A stretch of DNA of 64,000 bases, taken from Gammaproteobacteria bacterium (GTDB lineage: Bacteria; Pseudomonadota; Gammaproteobacteria; Steroidobacterales; Steroidobacteraceae). Under the pieces are notes generated by a model, which was not told where the DNA came from, ran no database searches, and was given only the letters and a program-made list of their open reading frames with translations. Made by a program: the position numbers and the translations under genes. Positions within the stretch are counted from its first letter, which is position 1. Each line of letters opens with the position of its first letter. Positions 37,570 through 48,278 of this stretch are shown here, in pieces. The stretch lies in contig JAABQQ010000271.1 of assembly GCA_011391405.1 (NCBI GenBank), positions 1 through 64,000 of the forward strand. The letters are read 5' to 3'.

Positions 37570-37744
37570 CGCCTCCTCGTCGCACTCCGTTGGCAGCGGC
37601 CAGGCGAGGCCGGCGGCACGCGCCCGGCGCAGGCACTCCGGCACCGTCGAACGCGCCCGAGCCGAGCGCCGTAGCGATCTCCCGGTCATTCCGTCTTGCC
37701 TCGGCCTTCAGCCGCAGCACCTCACGAATCTCGCGCACGGATAA
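37570..37744 (-). mobile_element. IS21 family istA N-terminal relic (frameshifted)
   Basis: One minus-strand frame reads LSVREIREVLRLKAEARRNDREIATALGSG and the next frame continues STVPECLRRARAAGLAWPLPTECDEEA. Joined, they match the first 60-70 residues of IS21-type IstA transposases: the HTH with R-x-I-A-x-x-L-G-x-S-R-S-T-V and the AGLxWPLPxxLDE segment. A frameshift separates the parts, and no DDE core, istB or terminal repeat is visible. Besides this relic, 37372-37961 holds no gene that I can support. Confidence 0.7.
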
Positions 37745-37961
37745 CCTCGCTTGAGCCACCGTCGACCTACCCGGGGAATACCCCGAAGCGGTCACGGTAG
37801 CGGGTTGTCCTGTCGCCCCTCAGCCGTCCCGGCTTAGCGTGGAACGCCGGCCCGGCATGCCGTGGAATCCGCGGGCAAGCCAGGAGTGCTACTTGAAGTG
37901 CAACCCGGGCATATTTCAGCCGGTCGATCGGACGGGTGCCAGCGCTGCCTTATTGCTTTGT

Positions 37962-38051
37962 TGGCGGAGAGGGTGGGATTCGAACCCACGATCCCCTTGC
38001 GGGGACGCCGGTTTTCAAGACCGGTGCATTCAACCGCTCTGCCACCTCTCC
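37962..38051 (-). tRNA. tRNA-Ser (anticodon UGA)
   Basis: On the minus strand a 7-bp acceptor stem (GGAGAGG/CCTCTCC) closes a cloverleaf. It has a D-arm (GCAGAGCGGTTGA), an anticodon loop reading CTTGAAA with UGA at the anticodon position, a long variable arm typical of type II tRNAs (GTCCCCGCAAGGGGAT) and a GGTTCGAATCC T-arm. Discriminator G and CCA are encoded. It lies 42 bp downstream of serS on the same strand, so tRNA-Ser and its synthetase are neighbours. Confidence 0.97.
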
Positions 38052-38093
38052 GAGCGGAAACCTATTCTAGCCGGGTGATACCGGCCTTTGACG

Positions 38094-39425
<1,332 letters not shown>

Positions 39426-40721
39426 TCAGCCGCGCTTCAGCGACCGGAACCGCTCCAGGGCCTCGGCAATCCTGATCTCGAGCCCCCGCGGCACGGGCTC
39501 GTAATAGCGCACCGGCTGCATCGCGTCGGGAAAATACTTCTCCCCCGCCGCATAGCCGCCGGGTTCATCGTGCGCGTAGCGATAGCCTTCACCGTAGCCC
39601 AGTCCCTGCATGAGCCGCGTGGGCGCGTTGCGCAGGTGCATGGGAACGTCGAGCGTGCCGTTCTTCTGCGCATCCGCCATGGCCGCCTTGTAGGCCACGT
39701 AGACGGCATTGCTCTTGGCCGCGACGGCCATGAACACGACGGCCTGGGCCAGCGCGAGTTCACCTTCCGGGCTGCCGAGCCGCTCGTACGCCGCAGCGGC
39801 CTCGAGCGCGAGCTGCAACGCGCGGGGATCGGCATTGCCGATGTCCTCCGAAGCCATCCGAATCACTCGTCGGCACACATAGCGCGGATCGCATCCGCCA
39901 TCGAGCATGCGACAGAGCCAGTACAGTGCCGCATCTGGATCGGTGCCGCGCACGGCCTTGTGCAGCGCTGAAATCTGGTCGTAGAACTGCTCGCCCTTCT
40001 TGTCGAAGCGTCGATACCCTCCGGCGGAAACCTCGCCGGCGATCTCTTCGGTGATGGCACCGGTGCCTGCACGCGCGAGATCCGCTGCGACCTCGAGCAG
40101 GTTCAGCGCCCGGCGTGCATCCCCGTCCGCCGCCCGTGCGAGCGTAGCGATGGCGTCGTCGGCAGCCTGCACGGCTTCGGCACCAGACGAGAATTCGCGT
40201 TCGAGCGCGCGGCGCAGGACCTGCTGGATATCGTCGACCGTGAGTGAGCGCAGCACGTACACCCGGGCACGGGACAGCAACGCGCTGTTGATCTCGAAGG
40301 ACGGATTCTCGGTCGTGGCGCCGATGAAGCAGACGGTGCCGTCTTCTACGTACGGCAGGAAGGCATCCTGCTGCGATTTGTTGAAGCGATGCACTTCGTC
40401 CAGGAAGAGCACGGTGCGCCGGCCACTGCCCGCGCGCATCTGTTGCGCCTGCTCGACGGCAGCGCGCACGTCCTTCACGCCGGCCATCACGGCCGACAGC
40501 GCGAGGAACTCGGAGTCGCAGGTCCTGGCGACCAGGCGTGCGAGCGTAGTCTTGCCGGTGCCGGGCGGCCCCCACAGGATCATCGAGTGCAGGCTGCGGC
40601 CTTCGAGCAGGCGGCGCAGCGGTTTGCCCGGCGCGAGCAGGTGCGACTGACCGACGAACTGGTCGAGGCTCGCGGGCCGCATGCGGTCGGCGAGCGGACG
40701 GAAAGGTGTCACCTCAGCCAC
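39426..40721 (-). CDS. rarA: Replication-associated recombination protein A (RarA/MgsA)
   Basis: 431 aa AAA+ ATPase. [15 protein letters not shown], Walker [17 protein letters not shown] (about residue 50), Walker [22 protein letters not shown], sensor 1 [23 protein letters not shown], and the C-terminal tetramerisation domain ([22 protein letters not shown]) match E. coli RarA (447 aa). It acts at stalled replication forks. A GTG start is used, overlapping the VanZ-like gene's stop region by 13 bp. Confidence 0.95.
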   Translation of the reverse strand: MAEVTPFRPLADRMRPASLDQFVGQSHLLAPGKPLRRLLEGRSLHSMILWGPPGTGKTTLARLVARTCDSEFLALSAVMAGVKDVRAAVEQAQQMRAGSGRRTVLFLDEVHRFNKSQQDAFLPYVEDGTVCFIGATTENPSFEINSALLSRARVYVLRSLTVDDIQQVLRRALEREFSSGAEAVQAADDAIATLARAADGDARRALNLLEVAADLARAGTGAITEEIAGEVSAGGYRRFDKKGEQFYDQISALHKAVRGTDPDAALYWLCRMLDGGCDPRYVCRRVIRMASEDIGNADPRALQLALEAAAAYERLGSPEGELALAQAVVFMAVAAKSNAVYVAYKAAMADAQKNGTLDVPMHLRNAPTRLMQGLGYGEGYRYAHDEPGGYAAGEKYFPDAMQPVRYYEPVPRGLEIRIAEALERFRSLKRG

Positions 40722-41086
40722 GACTCGATCCGTTGCGTCCAGCCACCGGTCAACAGCGCGGCCAGCAACAGTCCGGCCGCGACGCCCGCGACATTGGCCG
40801 CCATGTCGTAAACGTCAGCGGCGCGACCGGCCTGCATGATGTACTGCCCGGCTTCCATCGCAGCCCCCAGCATCAGCAGCGTTGCCGCAACCATCCACCA
40901 GCGCGGGCGGGCAAAGAGACCCGTGAACCACACGGCGAGGAACAGGTAGGTGCCGAAATGCTCCACCTTGTCGAAGCCCTGCGGTACCTCCCCGCCGAGC
41001 GACGTCTGCAGGCTGCCCCAGACGACGCCGAGCACGAGGACGGCACTCGCGGCGATCCAGAACGGTCGATAGCGGAGGTTGAGCAT
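40709..41086 (-). CDS. VanZ-like membrane protein
   Basis: 125 aa with four hydrophobic helices. [32 protein letters not shown] carries the DKxxHFxxY-x-x-L motif of VanZ-like proteins, and [34 protein letters not shown] the second conserved E-x-x-Q-x-x-x-x-GR-x-x-x-x-x-D-x-x-A-N-x-x-G motif. Function is unknown; the family lends teicoplanin resistance only in VanZ itself. ATG at 41086 is preferred to a GTG nine codons upstream. It is co-transcribed with lolA and rarA. Confidence 0.85.
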   Translation of the reverse strand: MLNLRYRPFWIAASAVLVLGVVWGSLQTSLGGEVPQGFDKVEHFGTYLFLAVWFTGLFARPRWWMVAATLLMLGAAMEAGQYIMQAGRAADVYDMAANVAGVAAGLLLAALLTGGWTQRIESWLR

Positions 41087-41130
41087 CGGTATCCCGTCAG
41101 GCAGGCTGGCCACGCGACGGCGTTCGGCCG

Positions 41131-41772
41131 TCAGCGTGCCGCGGCTTCGCCGATCACGTCGGCGCCGTTCGGTGGCACGAAACGGAACAGCGAATCGGCG
41201 AGCGCGGCGCCGCGCTTGACCCGCGAGAACTCGATGGTGGTGGTCTGCCTGAGCTTGTCGACGAGTTCCATCGCGGCGAGTTCATTGCGACTGTCGAAGC
41301 CTAAGCTCACGCGCTCGAAATCCGAGCCCTTCTGCTTCGGCGCCAACCGGTACCACGTCAAGCCCTGCCGCTGTTCGATGGGGCCGGCCGCAAATGCGTC
41401 GCCGACCTTGCCGGAGCCCGACAGCAACATCGCGGGCGTGGCACCGAGTCCCTGCTCGAGCGAACGCACGGTGACCTGCTCGAGATCGGGATCGTACAGC
41501 CAGAGTTTCCTGCCGTCGGCGACGATCGTCTGCGCGTACGGCTGCTGGTAGTCCCAACGGAAGCGGTTCGGGCGGGAAATCGACAGCGTGCCCGACGCGC
41601 GCTCGGTGACCTGTCCCTGCTTGTCCTGCACGACCTGGACGAATTCAGCCGTCAGCGTACTCAACGTTGCGAGGTAAGCATCGACGCGCGCGATCGAGTC
41701 GGCCGCGAACGATGCCATGGGAACGAGCAGCAGCGTGAGCAACGCCGGAGCCCTCACCTGCGCGAGGGTCAT
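41131..41772 (-). CDS. lolA: Outer-membrane lipoprotein carrier protein LolA
   Basis: 213 aa. A signal peptide (APALLTLLLVPMASFA) precedes the LolA fold: FVQVVQDKQGQVTERASGTLSISRPNRFRWDYQQPYAQTIVADGRKLWLYDPDLEQVTVRSL, where PxxFRWxxxxPxxQxIVxDGxxLWxYDPDLEQVTV is diagnostic. It ferries lipoproteins across the periplasm from LolCDE to LolB. The ATG at 41772 begins 2 nt after the ftsK stop (TGA AC ATG); a TTG at 41778 would overlap it. The ftsK-lolA order matches E. coli. Confidence 0.94.
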   Translation of the reverse strand: MTLAQVRAPALLTLLLVPMASFAADSIARVDAYLATLSTLTAEFVQVVQDKQGQVTERASGTLSISRPNRFRWDYQQPYAQTIVADGRKLWLYDPDLEQVTVRSLEQGLGATPAMLLSGSGKVGDAFAAGPIEQRQGLTWYRLAPKQKGSDFERVSLGFDSRNELAAMELVDKLRQTTTIEFSRVKRGAALADSLFRFVPPNGADVIGEAAAR

Positions 41773-41774
41773 GT

Positions 41775-44093
41775 TCAATCTGCCTCGGGTGGCGGCGGCG
41801 CCAGGACTTCACGTGAACCGTTGGTATTCAACGGCCCGACGAGTCCCGCGGCCTCCATCGCCTCGATCATGCGGGCAGCACGGTTGTAGCCGATCTTGAG
41901 ACGCCGCTGGACGCCCGAGATCGACGCCTTGCGGCTCTCGGTGACGATCCTGACCGCCTCGTCGTACAGCGCGTCCTGCTCGGCGTCGGCGCCCTCGCCG
42001 CCCTCGCCTTCCTCGCCCGGCAAGCCGGGGATCGGCATCGACGGACCGTCCAGGATCTCGTCGATGTAGATCGGCGCCGAATGCGTGCGCAGCGACGACG
42101 CGACCCTGTGGACTTCCTGGTCGGACACGAACGCACCGTGCACACGCACGGGGTGCGATGTGCCGGGCTGCATGTACAGCATGTCGCCGTGACCGAGCAG
42201 GCTCTCGGCGCCGCTCTGGTCGAGAATCGTGCGCGAGTCGACCTTGGCCGACACCTGGAACGCGATGCGAGTCGGGATGTTCGCCTTGATCAGGCCGGTG
42301 ATGACGTCGACCGACGGCCGCTGCGTCGCCAGGATCAAGTGGATGCCCGAAGCGCGGGCCTTCTGCGCCAGGCGTGCGATCAGCTCTTCGACCTTCTTGC
42401 CAACGATCATCATCATGTCGGCGAGCTCGTCGACGATGACCACGATGAACGGCAGCGGTTCGCAGAACGGCACGGTCGCCGGGTCGCCGCCCGGAGGCAG
42501 GCGCTTCATCTCGATCGGGTCCTTGATCGGCGTGCCCGCATCGGCCGCATCCTTGACCTTGCGGTTGTAACCCGCCAGGTTGCGCACGCCCGCCGCCGCC
42601 ATCAACTGGTAACGCCGCTCCATTTCCGCAACGCACCAGCGCAGCGCGTTTGCCGCCTGCTTCATGTCGGTGACGACTGGCGCCAGCAGGTGCGGAATGC
42701 CCTCGTACACCGAGAGTTCCAGCATCTTCGGGTCGATCATGATCAGTCGCACGTGCTCGGGCGTCGACTTGTAGAGCAGCGACAGCACCATCGCGTTGAC
42801 CGCGGTGGACTTGCCCGAACCCGTGGTGCCGCCGACCAGCAGGTGCGGCATGCGGCCGAGGTCGGCCACCACCGGGTTGCCGCCGATGTCCTTGCCGAGC
42901 ACCAGCGCGATCGGCGAGGCCATTTCGTCGTAAGCCCGCGACTTGATGATCTCGCCGAGCGTGACCATTTCGCGCGTCTCGTTCGGGATCTCGAGACCCA
43001 TCGTCGACTTGCCCGGAATGATCTCGACGACGCGCACGCTGATGGCGGAGAGCGCGCGAGCCAGGTCCTTCGCGAGGTTGGAGATCTGCGCCACTTTCAC
43101 GCCGGGCGCCGGGCGCAGCTCGAAACGCGTGATGACCGGGCCCGGATGCACTTCGACGACTTCGGCTTCGACGCCGAAATCGCGCAGCTTCAATTCGACC
43201 AGGCGCGACATGGCCTCGAGCGCTTCGGCGGAATAGCCGCCGACTCGCGCAGGCGGATCGTCGAGCAGTGACAGCGCGGGCAATGCCGTCGCACCCGGTC
43301 GCTCGAACAGCGCCACCTGCTTTTCCTTCTCGACGCGCTCGCTCTTCTCGACCTTCGGCGCGGGCGACTCGATCTTCGGCGGCTTGCGCTCGGCGACTTT
43401 TTTCTGCTCTTCGCGCACGACGACTTCGCGCGCCTGCCGCACTTCCTTGCCGATGCTCTGGTCGCGACGCTCGGACAGGCGCTCGCGCACAAACGAGTAA
43501 CCACGCAGCACCCGGGTGCCGACCGCGTCCATGACGTTGAACCATGACAGGCCGGTGGCCAGCGAGACCGAACCGAGCCAGACCGCGAACAGCAGCAGCG
43601 TCGCGCCAAGGAAGCTCATCGAGCCGGCGAGGCCCTCGCCGAGCAGGGAGCCGACGACACCGCCGGCCGTGTTGGGGAAGCCATTGCCGGAAAAATGCAG
43701 CGTGGCAAGGCCGCAGCTGCTCGCGAGCGCCAGGAAGAATCCCAGGCCGCGGAAAGAGGCCGAGCGACGGTCGACGGGTTCGCGGCTGCCGCGCTCCTGG
43801 AACAGGTGATACCCCGCGATGCCCAGCATGATCGGGAACAGGTAGGCCGGCAGGCCGAACAGCACGAAGAACAGGTCGGACAGCCAGGCGCCGAACGGGC
43901 CGATCAGGTTGGTGACCGGGCCGGGCTGACCGGTCGAGGAAAAGGCGGGATCCGCCCTGTCGTAACTGACGAGTGCGGCAAACAGGATCAGTGCCAGGGC
44001 ACCGAAGATCCAGAGAGCGCTTTCGCGCAGTCCACGGGCCACGTGAGCCGCCTGGTCGCCTCCGCCGGCACGTTTCGCTTCCGCCTTAGCCAA
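41775..44093 (-). CDS. ftsK: DNA translocase FtsK
   Basis: 772 aa. The N-terminus has four transmembrane helices ([24 protein letters not shown] and following); a short Lys/Glu-rich linker is followed by the motor. The core has [19 protein letters not shown] (Walker A, near residue 420), [21 protein letters not shown], and [21 protein letters not shown] (Walker B). The C-terminal gamma winged helix ([43 protein letters not shown]) reads KOPS sites and contacts XerD. The linker is much shorter than in E. coli. Start is TTG with AGGTG six nt upstream. Confidence 0.96.
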   Translation of the reverse strand: MAKAEAKRAGGGDQAAHVARGLRESALWIFGALALILFAALVSYDRADPAFSSTGQPGPVTNLIGPFGAWLSDLFFVLFGLPAYLFPIMLGIAGYHLFQERGSREPVDRRSASFRGLGFFLALASSCGLATLHFSGNGFPNTAGGVVGSLLGEGLAGSMSFLGATLLLFAVWLGSVSLATGLSWFNVMDAVGTRVLRGYSFVRERLSERRDQSIGKEVRQAREVVVREEQKKVAERKPPKIESPAPKVEKSERVEKEKQVALFERPGATALPALSLLDDPPARVGGYSAEALEAMSRLVELKLRDFGVEAEVVEVHPGPVITRFELRPAPGVKVAQISNLAKDLARALSAISVRVVEIIPGKSTMGLEIPNETREMVTLGEIIKSRAYDEMASPIALVLGKDIGGNPVVADLGRMPHLLVGGTTGSGKSTAVNAMVLSLLYKSTPEHVRLIMIDPKMLELSVYEGIPHLLAPVVTDMKQAANALRWCVAEMERRYQLMAAAGVRNLAGYNRKVKDAADAGTPIKDPIEMKRLPPGGDPATVPFCEPLPFIVVIVDELADMMMIVGKKVEELIARLAQKARASGIHLILATQRPSVDVITGLIKANIPTRIAFQVSAKVDSRTILDQSGAESLLGHGDMLYMQPGTSHPVRVHGAFVSDQEVHRVASSLRTHSAPIYIDEILDGPSMPIPGLPGEEGEGGEGADAEQDALYDEAVRIVTESRKASISGVQRRLKIGYNRAARMIEAMEAAGLVGPLNTNGSREVLAPPPPEAD

Positions 44094-44185
44094 ATCTCAT
44101 CACCTGATAGTTCAAGAGTTGCATGTAACCCGTTGGTTTACATAAGCCTACCGCTAGCGGAGGCAGGTCGCCACCCCGAAAATCG

Positions 44186-45310
<1,125 letters not shown>

Positions 45311-45316
45311 CGCGCC

Positions 45317-46528
45317 GTGCCGCTGAACGCCGAGGTCGTCGACCGCATCGCCGAGGTCGACGCCCACGACTGGGACGCACTCGACCGTACAGGCCACCCG
45401 TTCCTGAAGCACGCATTCCTCGATGCGCTCGAAGCCACCGGCTGCGTCGGTGGCGACTCGGGCTGGATCCCCGCGCACCTCGTGATTCGTGACTCACCCA
45501 GCGGCAAGCTTGTCGCTGCCGTGCCGCAGTACCTGAAGACCCATTCCTGGGGCGAGTTCGTGTTCGACTGGAGCTGGGCCCAGTCGTACCAGCACTCGGG
45601 CCTCGAGTACTACCCGAAGCAGCTGTCGGCGATTCCGTTCACGCCGGTGACGGGCCCGCGATTCCTGCTGTCCCGCGACGGCAACGCGCAGGCGGACCTG
45701 CGCGAGCAGCTGGCCGCCCTGCTGCTCGAGTCGGCGCGGCACGCGACCGCTTCGGGCGCGCACGTCAACTTCACGCTCGACGAAGACCAGGCGGCGCTGG
45801 AGCGCGCGGGGTTCATGCGCCGGCACGATTGCCGCTTTCTCTGGCACAACCACGACTACCGCACCTTCCATGATTTCCTCGCGACGTTCCGTGCCGACAA
45901 GCGCAAGAAAGTGAAACGCGAGCGGCGCAAGGTCGAGGAATCAGGCATTGCATTCCGTTCGCTCGCCGGCGAAGACATCGATGCCGGCCTGTGGCACACG
46001 ATCTTCGGTTTCTCCGAGCGCACGTTCCTGCGCCACGGCAACGGGCACTACCTCAACGTCGAGTTCCTGCTGCGGGTCTCGGCGGCGCTGCCAGGCTCGG
46101 TCGTCGTGAAAGTCGCGGAACGGGCGGGTACGCCGGTTGCGGCCGCCATCTTTTTCGCAGGCGGCGGCTGGCTCTATGGCCGCTACTGGGGCTCGGCCGT
46201 GCAGGAAGATTCACTGCACTTCGAAGCCTGCTACTACCAGGGCATCGAGCACTGCATCGAGCACGGCCTGCAGTTCTTCGACCCGGGCACGCAGGGCGAA
46301 CACAAACTCGCGCGCGGCTTCGAGCCAACGCGCACGACTTCGGCGCACTGGCTCGAGCACGCCGGCTTTCGCAACGCCGTCGCACGTTATCTCGAACGCG
46401 AGCGCGCAGCCGTCGACGATTACATCGAAGCCGCTCGCCAGCACCTGCCTTTCCAGCGCACCACGGCGGCGCCGCCAGATTTGATGCCGGGTGCGACTAC
46501 CACGGGCGACGACTCCGCAGCGCCATGA
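45317..46528 (+). CDS. FemAB-like GNAT protein (peptidogalycan biosynthesis/DUF482 family)
   Basis: 403 aa. HPFLKHAFLDALEATGCVGGDSGWIPAHLVIRD and VPQYLKTHSWGEFVFDWSWAQSY, then YYPKQLSAIPFTPVTGPR, and later LYGRYWGSAVQEDSLHFEACYYQGIEHCIEHGLQFFDPGTQGEHKLARGFEPTRTTSAHW, are the hallmark blocks of PF04339, a tandem GNAT fold related to FemAB aminoacyl transferases. An aminoacyl- or acyl-transfer role is plausible but not proven. It begins with GTG. Its stop overlaps the aat start (ATGA), giving a trxB-femAB-aat operon. Confidence 0.88.
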   Translation: MPLNAEVVDRIAEVDAHDWDALDRTGHPFLKHAFLDALEATGCVGGDSGWIPAHLVIRDSPSGKLVAAVPQYLKTHSWGEFVFDWSWAQSYQHSGLEYYPKQLSAIPFTPVTGPRFLLSRDGNAQADLREQLAALLLESARHATASGAHVNFTLDEDQAALERAGFMRRHDCRFLWHNHDYRTFHDFLATFRADKRKKVKRERRKVEESGIAFRSLAGEDIDAGLWHTIFGFSERTFLRHGNGHYLNVEFLLRVSAALPGSVVVKVAERAGTPVAAAIFFAGGGWLYGRYWGSAVQEDSLHFEACYYQGIEHCIEHGLQFFDPGTQGEHKLARGFEPTRTTSAHWLEHAGFRNAVARYLERERAAVDDYIEAARQHLPFQRTTAAPPDLMPGATTTGDDSAAP

Positions 46529-47223
46529 TTCCCTGGCTCAAACCCACGGATCCGCCCGATGCTTTTCCAGCAGTCACGCGCGCGCTGTCCGATCCGGACG
46601 GCCTGCTCTGCGTGGGCGGCGACCTGCGTCCCGAACGCCTGCTGGCGGCCTATCGACGCGGCATCTTTCCCTGGTACTCCGAGGGTCAACCCATCCTGTG
46701 GTGGTCGCCCGATCCGCGCATGGTGCTGTTCACCGACGAGTTCAAGGTTGCACGGAGCCTGGGCAAGTCGCTGCGCAACCGCGGGTTCCGCGTGACTTTC
46801 GACACCTGTTTCGACACGGTGATCGCGATGTGTGCCGACAGTGGCACCCGCGCGCATGAGGGCACCTGGATTTCGCCCGCCATGCGCGCGGCGTACGGCG
46901 AATTGCACCGGCTCGGGCACGCGCACTCGGTCGAGGTCTGGCTCGACGATCGTCTCGTCGGCGGTCTCTACGGACTGCTGCTGGGTCGGATTTTCTTCGG
47001 TGAATCGATGTTCAGTACCGAGACCGATGCCAGCAAGGTCGCGCTGCACGATCTCGTGCACTGGTTGCGGCAGCGCAACGTGGAGTTGATCGACTGCCAG
47101 GTCGCCAGCGATCACCTGTTCACGCTCGGCGCGAGGCTGATTCCGCGCGCCGACTTCATCGCGCAACTCGAACGCGGGATTCCAGCCCTCGCGCCGGACA
47201 CCTCGAGCGGCGACGCAGGCTGA
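46525..47223 (+). CDS. aat: Leucyl/phenylalanyl-tRNA-protein transferase
   Basis: 232 aa (E. coli 234). [56 protein letters not shown] is the unmistakable Aat N-terminus. [53 protein letters not shown] is the acceptor/GNAT-like site. It appends Leu or Phe from tRNA to N-terminal Lys/Arg, creating N-degrons that ClpS delivers to ClpAP; clpS and clpA lie 1-4 kb further on. Confidence 0.96.
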   Translation: MIPWLKPTDPPDAFPAVTRALSDPDGLLCVGGDLRPERLLAAYRRGIFPWYSEGQPILWWSPDPRMVLFTDEFKVARSLGKSLRNRGFRVTFDTCFDTVIAMCADSGTRAHEGTWISPAMRAAYGELHRLGHAHSVEVWLDDRLVGGLYGLLLGRIFFGESMFSTETDASKVALHDLVHWLRQRNVELIDCQVASDHLFTLGARLIPRADFIAQLERGIPALAPDTSSGDAG

Positions 47224-47319
47224 CGCAGCGCCTGGTCTGCCGCGGTCCGGCGCATTCCGCGTCGACGGGCCACCCCTCCATGCGAAGCCGGAATCGCCGC
47301 GACACGGGGTGGGTTCGCA

Positions 47320-47348
47320 TTGCTTTCAAACGGGCCTTTATGCAGAAT
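47320..47348 (+). promoter_or_regulatory. Possible sigma-70 promoter of infA
   Basis: TTGCTT (47320-47325) and CAGAAT (47343-47348) are spaced by exactly 17 nt and end about 32 nt before the infA ATG. The match to consensus is partial, so this is only a candidate. Confidence 0.3.
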
Positions 47349-47380
47349 TCGCGCGACTTTTGCGGTGCATGGGAAGGTGC

Positions 47381-47599
47381 ATGTCGAAGGAAGAGGCGAT
47401 CCAGATGGAAGGCCGCGTGGTCGAAACGCTGCCGAACACGACGTTCCGCGTGCAACTGCAGAACGGTCATCTCGTGACGGCCCACATCTCCGGCAAGATG
47501 CGCAAGAACTACATCCGCATCCTCACGGGCGACAGCGTCACCGTCGAAATGACGCCGTATGACCTGACCAAGGGTCGAATCGTTTATCGCGGACGCTAA
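47381..47599 (+). CDS. infA: Translation initiation factor IF-1
   Basis: 72 aa, exactly the usual length. [72 protein letters not shown] is the S1-like OB fold of IF-1, with the conserved [14 protein letters not shown] and DLTKGRI(V/T)(Y/F)R. It blocks the ribosomal A site during initiation. GGAAGG lies about 5 nt before the ATG. It has its own gap from aat and is followed by a clear terminator. Confidence 0.97.
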   Translation: MSKEEAIQMEGRVVETLPNTTFRVQLQNGHLVTAHISGKMRKNYIRILTGDSVTVEMTPYDLTKGRIVYRGR

Positions 47600-47650
47600 G
47601 CGCACTGTTGCACCGGTCCGGTCCTGTGCCGGCGGGTCGCTGGGTTGCTG

Positions 47651-47676
47651 AAAGCCGGCTGTGCCGGCTTTTTCGT
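47651..47676 (+). terminator. Rho-independent terminator of infA
   Basis: AAAGCCGGC TGT GCCGGCTTT, a 9-bp stem with a 3-nt loop, continues into TTTCG. It lies about 50 nt past the infA stop and directly before the first long inverted repeat. Confidence 0.88.
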
Positions 47677-47717
47677 TTCTGGCTCGAGCGAGGACGATCA
47701 GGAGCCCGGACGTGAAG

Positions 47718-47793
47718 GGACTGGCTTCCGGTTCTGAGTCTGGCGAGCGGAAAGGCAGACACGCTCGCCAGACTCAGAACCGGAAGCCAGTCC
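47718..47793. repeat. Inverted repeat A, 32-bp perfect stem with constant 12-nt loop
   Basis: The arms 47718-47749 and 47762-47793 are perfect reverse complements over 32 bp. The loop GAAAGGCAGACA and adjacent stem bases form the shared 16-nt core GGAAAGGCAGACACGC at 47749-47764. The stem sequence differs from the other three copies beyond the loop-proximal GGCGAGCG. It lies between convergent infA and clpA, pointing opposite to repeat B. Confidence 0.95.
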
Positions 47794-48071
47794 TGACGGC
47801 CTGCGCCTGAGCGGCTCGTCGGGCCAGAACGAAATGCGGCAATAGCGGGTGTGCTTCAGGCCCGACGATCCGCACGGCGCATGCAGCCGGACGGATGCAG
47901 AGGCACTCAGCGTCGGGTGGAGGGCGCGCTGCGACGGGCCAGCAGGAAGCTGATCTGGGTGCACAGGCTCAGGCTGCCCTGCCCTCGACGACGGTGCTGA
48001 CGTCGAACCCGCGGCACGGTGAACCCGGGCGCTGCCCGATGACCTTCTCCAAGTTGGCGTGCGCCGTGCGA

Positions 48072-48095
48072 CCTTTTCCGCCTGCGCGGAAAAGG
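48072..48095. repeat. Short perfect hairpin between repeats A and B
   Basis: CCTTTTCCGC and GCGGAAAAGG pair over 10 bp around a CTGC tetraloop. No T-run follows. The rest of the interval 47794-48117 has no gene that I can support; open frames there are low-complexity and run through the hairpins. Confidence 0.6.
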
Positions 48096-48117
48096 CGCTC
48101 AGGCGCGTGACGTCCAG

Positions 48118-48190
48118 CGTCTTTTGCGGTCTCCTTTCCGGCGAGCGTGTCTGCCTTTCCGCTCGCCGGATAAGGAGACCGCAAAGGACG
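48118..48190. repeat. Inverted repeat B, about 30-bp stem with the same loop reversed
   Basis: The arm starting at 48118 (GCGTCTTTTGCGG...) pairs with the arm ending near 48190 with one extra T and one mismatch. The loop TGTCTGCCTTTC (48148-48159) is the exact complement of repeat A's loop. The 28 nt around the tip (48139-48166) equal the reverse complement of repeat A's tip, while the outer stems are unrelated. Confidence 0.92.
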
Positions 48191-48217
48191 CCAAGGACCC
48201 TCACCCGCCCTGCAGTC

Positions 48218-48278
48218 AACCTCTCCCGCCGCAGCGAAAAAAGTGCAACCGGGCGCAAGCCAGACCGCGGGAGAGGTT
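48218..48278. repeat. 12-bp inverted repeat spanning the clpA stop
   Basis: AACCTCTCCCGC (48218-48229) and GCGGGAGAGGTT (48267-48278) are perfect complements 37 nt apart. The second arm includes part of the clpA stop codon. A role in clpA mRNA 3'-end formation is possible; no T-run is seen. Confidence 0.55.

Noticed and set aside
47718-48190. Integron attC or CRISPR interpretation of repeats A/B
   Set aside because: No R'/R'' core sites, integrase, cassette genes, or evenly spaced direct repeats; orientation is inverted and stems are private.
47698-48258. 186-codon minus-strand frame between infA and clpA
   Set aside because: It reads straight through repeats A and B, is Arg/Ser-rich, and has no start signal or domain.
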